Positions 12,188-14,374 of a DNA stretch of 14,374 nucleotides are shown here, one piece after another. This stretch comes from DATGHS01 sp035307785 (lineage in GTDB: Bacteria > Planctomycetota > Planctomycetia > Gemmatales > Gemmataceae): positions 1 through 14,374 of the forward strand of contig DATGHS010000092.1 of the NCBI GenBank assembly GCA_035307785.1. The letters run 5' to 3'. Numbering within the stretch: the first letter of the stretch is position 1; each line of letters opens with the position of its first letter. A program made the position numbers and the translations under genes. The notes under the pieces are model-generated. The model did no database searches, had not been told where the DNA came from, and worked only from the letters and a program-made list of their open reading frames with translations.

Positions 12188-13251
12188 AACCGATATTGAT
12201 CATCGGCGGCTACGGTACTTTTGGCTCGCAGGTGGCCAGCGCCTTGGCGAGCCGAGGATTGCCCGTCGTCGTTGCCGGCCGCGATCGCCGGCGAGCGGAA
12301 GAGTTTGCTCGAACGTTGGGCGCCGACCATCGTGGGACGAGTCTCGATCTTCGCCAGCGCGAGTCCATTTCGGCAGCGCTGCGCGAACAGCCGGTCGTGG
12401 TCAATTGTGCCGGGCCATTTCGGCATTTCGATCCGGCACTGCTCGAAGCCTGCCTGGATCAGGAATGCCATTATGCGGACATCGCCGACGACCGGCATTA
12501 TTGTGGCCTCGTCCGGCGATTTGGAGAGCGCTTTGCGGCGAAAAGCCTGGCCGCCGTTTACGGTTGCTCCAGCTTGCCCGGAATCTCCGGCGCGCTTGGC
12601 CTGAAACTGCAAGATTCGCGAAAGCCCAGGGACGGCAGTCCCTGGGCCTGTCGCGTCACCCTCTTCATCGGCAACGATAACCCGAAAGGCCTGGCCGCCG
12701 TTTCTTCGTTGGTCGAAGGGCTCGGTAAGCCGATCGAAGCCCCGCAGGGAACGTTGCGTTGCTTCCATGATCGCGAAGTAGTGCCGTTGCCACCGCCATT
12801 TGGCCGTCGCGTCGTGTTCAACTTCGACAGCCCCGAATACGACTTGTTCCCCTCGTTACTTGGAGTTCGCAACGTACGCGTGAAAGTCGGCTTCGAGCTG
12901 ACCGTGGGCAGCTACATCATGCACCTGCTGGCTCGTTTTGGTTTGAACTACAGAGCTTGGCATGCCAAATGGATCACGCGCAGCGGTCAGTTTCTTCGCG
13001 GCTGGGGCTGCGCCGGTGGGGCTGTGATGACCGAGTTGTTTTCCAGCGATGGCACAACGAGCCGGGCGACCATGTTGTCGCACACCGAAGGCCAACGCAT
13101 GGCTGCCTGGCCCTGCGTCCTGACGGCCGAAGCGCTGGCCAAGTCGCAGCCAAACCGCGTTGGCGCCTGCACGGCATACGAGTTCCTGGGTGCGGAGCCA
13201 ATGTTGATGCAAATGACCGGGGCCGGGTTTGAGCTGCATTATTCGAATTAG
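12184..13251 (+). CDS. Saccharopine-dehydrogenase-like NAD(P)-binding oxidoreductase
   Basis: The 355-residue product begins with a Rossmann fold, ILIIGGYGTFGSQVASALAS (about 4-23), followed by VVVAGRDRRRAEEFA, a VVVNCAGPF strand (71-79) and ACLDQECHYADIADD (89-103), the order seen in the saccharopine dehydrogenase/reductase-like family. CSSLPGISG (128-136) is also typical. Characterised relatives reduce or oxidise amino-acid adducts, but many bacterial members have no known substrate, so lysine metabolism should not be assumed. The GTG at 12184 is chosen because GGAG lies about 8 nt before it and it overlaps the previous stop as GTGA; starts upstream would lie inside the membrane-protein gene. 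Residues about 146-155 (RKPRDGSPWA) are encoded by a small palindrome that looks inserted (see 12624-12647). It is the last gene of the run. Confidence 0.85.
   Translation: MKPILIIGGYGTFGSQVASALASRGLPVVVAGRDRRRAEEFARTLGADHRGTSLDLRQRESISAALREQPVVVNCAGPFRHFDPALLEACLDQECHYADIADDRHYCGLVRRFGERFAAKSLAAVYGCSSLPGISGALGLKLQDSRKPRDGSPWACRVTLFIGNDNPKGLAAVSSLVEGLGKPIEAPQGTLRCFHDREVVPLPPPFGRRVVFNFDSPEYDLFPSLLGVRNVRVKVGFELTVGSYIMHLLARFGLNYRAWHAKWITRSGQFLRGWGCAGGAVMTELFSSDGTTSRATMLSHTEGQRMAAWPCVLTAEALAKSQPNRVGACTAYEFLGAEPMLMQMTGAGFELHYSN
12624..12647. repeat. Palindrome inside the saccharopine-dehydrogenase-like gene
   Basis: Perfect 10-bp arms GCCCAGGGAC and GTCCCTGGGC flank a 4-nt loop GGCA. The 24-bp hairpin is read in frame as KPRDGSPW and interrupts an otherwise ordinary stretch between two predicted secondary-structure elements. 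Its compact form resembles the palindromes at 2237-2309 and 13263-13318, though the sequence differs. Confidence 0.7.
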
Positions 13252-13262
13252 TAAAGCTCGGT

Positions 13263-13318
13263 AGCGGAATTCGCAAGAATTCCGCTGGTTGCGAGTCGGA
13301 ATTCTTGCGAATTCCGCT
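13263..13318. repeat. Twin-hairpin inverted repeat
   Basis: Arms 13263-13284 and 13297-13318 are perfectly complementary over 22 bp around a 12-nt loop. Each arm is itself a palindrome: AGCGGAATTC-GCAA-GAATTCCGCT at 13263-13286 and an 8-bp-arm partner at 13297-13316. The first small hairpin would carry a GCAA (GNRA) tetraloop in plus-strand RNA. The element starts 12 bp after the stop of the oxidoreductase gene and could slow or end transcription or protect the mRNA 3' end; no T-run follows. Confidence 0.88.
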
Positions 13319-13356
13319 GCCGAATTTGTCGATCCGTTGTTGTGCTCGAAACTCCA

Positions 13357-13385
13357 TTCCTTGCTATCGGCGCCCGCAGTATAAT
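13357..13385 (+). promoter_or_regulatory. Candidate promoter of the TIGR02996/LRR gene
   Basis: A perfect TATAAT lies at 13380-13385, 43 nt before the ATG at 13429. The matching -35 position 17 bp upstream (13357-13362) reads TTCCTT, a poor match. Confidence 0.35.
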
Positions 13386-13428
13386 AGACGAAAGATCGAT
13401 ACGCTTTCGCCCGATGGTGTATTGAATC

Positions 13429-14374
13429 ATGACGGAAGCGGATGCTTTCCTTGCCACCATTTTGGAAAACCCCGACGACGATGCGCCGCGCCTGGTCTTT
13501 GCCGACTGGTTGGACGAGCACGGCGAAACCGACCGGGCCGAATTCATCCGCGTGCAAATCGAACTCGCCCACGATGCGATGGAGGCGCATCGCCGGTCGT
13601 TCCTGAAACGGCGGGAAAAAGAGCTGCTGCAAGCCCACCGCAAGGAATGGCTCAAGCCGCTTTATGAGCGCTTGCAAGCCCTTCGGGGTCCGACCAGTCC
13701 TCTGCTCGCCCCCGGCTTGTTCCAATTCTTTCCGAGTGTTTTGCGTGCGCGCAACTTCGCATTTTCGGCTGGGATTCTGACGGGAGACGAACCCGGCGCC
13801 GTGCCGGCGCGCGAAGAAATGGTCGCGTTCTTGACGCAAATGCTCGACCCGTTGCAAGTGCAGTTGCCGATGGAGAACGTGGTCCATTGCCGCTTTCGCC
13901 GCGGCTTCGTGGAATTCGCATCGTTGCTGGCCACCGATTTCGTGCGCTTCGCGGAAGTCCTATTCACGCTCGTGCCCTTGCGGGAGATCCAGGCGTATGG
14001 CGGTCCCCTTCAACGTGGCTTCGGCGAACTGTCCGCATGCCCCTACGTAAAGCGATTATCCGGGCTGCATTTAGATGGGATGCTTTCAGACGACGGGCTC
14101 GACCACTTCACGAATTCGCCCAACTTCACCGGGCTCCGCCGGCTGGATCTGCAAAAAGCCGGAGTTCAGCGCGATCAGTGCCCGCGCCTGCTTTCGGCGA
14201 CGAATCTTCCCGCCGTGCGCGAGTTGAACCTGTCCAATCTGCAACTGGGCAATCTCGCTCTCACGACGCTGGCACGAAACCGGAACTGGGAAAACGTGCG
14301 CGTATTGAATCTGTCGCAGACCGGGCTGAGCGACGAGGGCATTCTCGCATTGACCGGCCCCGAGAGTTGTCTGC
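13429..14374 (+). CDS. TIGR02996-domain leucine-rich-repeat protein, C-terminus missing
   Basis: The frame is open from ATG 13429 to the window end (315 codons seen). Residues 1-45 are a clear TIGR02996 domain, MTEADAFLATILENPDDDA, LVFADWLDEHGE and FIRVQIELA, which is characteristic of planctomycetes and normally precedes leucine-rich repeats. After KRREKELLQAHRKEWLKPL (about 64-82) the family phrase FRRGFVEFASLLATDF (156-171) follows. From about residue 195 leucine-rich repeats run to the edge: VKRLSGLHLDG, LRRLDLQKAGV, VRELNLSNLQL and VRVLNLSQTGLSDEGILAL. No signal peptide is seen, so it is probably cytoplasmic; a protein-binding role is likely. Residues about 85-152 separate two segments that are usually nearly adjacent and look like an insertion. 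Confidence 0.88.
   Translation, partial: MTEADAFLATILENPDDDAPRLVFADWLDEHGETDRAEFIRVQIELAHDAMEAHRRSFLKRREKELLQAHRKEWLKPLYERLQALRGPTSPLLAPGLFQFFPSVLRARNFAFSAGILTGDEPGAVPAREEMVAFLTQMLDPLQVQLPMENVVHCRFRRGFVEFASLLATDFVRFAEVLFTLVPLREIQAYGGPLQRGFGELSACPYVKRLSGLHLDGMLSDDGLDHFTNSPNFTGLRRLDLQKAGVQRDQCPRLLSATNLPAVRELNLSNLQLGNLALTTLARNRNWENVRVLNLSQTGLSDEGILALTGPESCL

Noticed and set aside
12856..13887. Minus-strand open frame of 343 codons across the oxidoreductase end and the LRR gene start
   Set aside because: It crosses two well-supported plus-strand genes and an intergenic twin hairpin, and the product has no family features.

Overview
The window looks like a piece of a GC-rich Planctomycetota chromosome, probably the Pirellulales/Gemmatales side. 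The grounds are a DUF1559-type domain, a TIGR02996 ("repeat-companion") leucine-rich-repeat protein, a secreted HEAT-repeat protein, and several short palindromic repeats both between and inside genes. These calls come from reading motifs only; no database search was run.

Left part (1-5172, all minus strand). Reading in the direction of transcription: a PAPS-type sulfotransferase, a gap holding an 84-bp tandem palindrome array, an NAD-dependent sugar-nucleotide epimerase/dehydratase, the two halves of a split transketolase (separated by a 95-bp gap filled by a long imperfect hairpin), a small family-2 glycosyltransferase, and a beta-propeller-like TIGR03032/DUF4915-type protein cut by the window start. 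Overlaps and ATGA junctions suggest that epimerase through glycosyltransferase are co-transcribed. The mix suggests synthesis and decoration (including sulfation) of a surface or secreted glycan with an unusual sugar; this is inference.

Middle (5173-8671). A divergent intergenic region separates the sulfotransferase from a plus-strand 632-residue membrane protein that appears to fuse an N-terminal membrane module and a TIR-like "RSFxxD" domain to a C-terminal DUF1559-like domain. Facing it is a minus-strand, membrane-anchored arylsulfotransferase (ASST)-family beta-propeller protein.

Right part (8672-14374, plus strand). A good sigma70-like promoter (TTGACG-17-TATGAT) precedes a compact five-gene run: a secreted HEAT-repeat protein, a soluble histidine kinase without sensor domain, a response regulator with an XRE-type helix-turn-helix output domain, a six-helix membrane protein, and a saccharopine-dehydrogenase-like oxidoreductase. 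Two of the four junctions are 4-bp GTGA overlaps. After a twin hairpin repeat and a TATAAT box, a TIGR02996/LRR protein begins and runs off the right edge.

The most unusual items are the HEAT / kinase / REC-XRE operon, the RSFxxD-DUF1559 fusion, and palindromic repeats that appear in gaps and also in frame inside genes (in the TIGR03032-like gene and the saccharopine-dehydrogenase-like gene). No gene-free stretch longer than 200 bp exists, and I saw no tRNA, rRNA, insertion sequence or CRISPR array.
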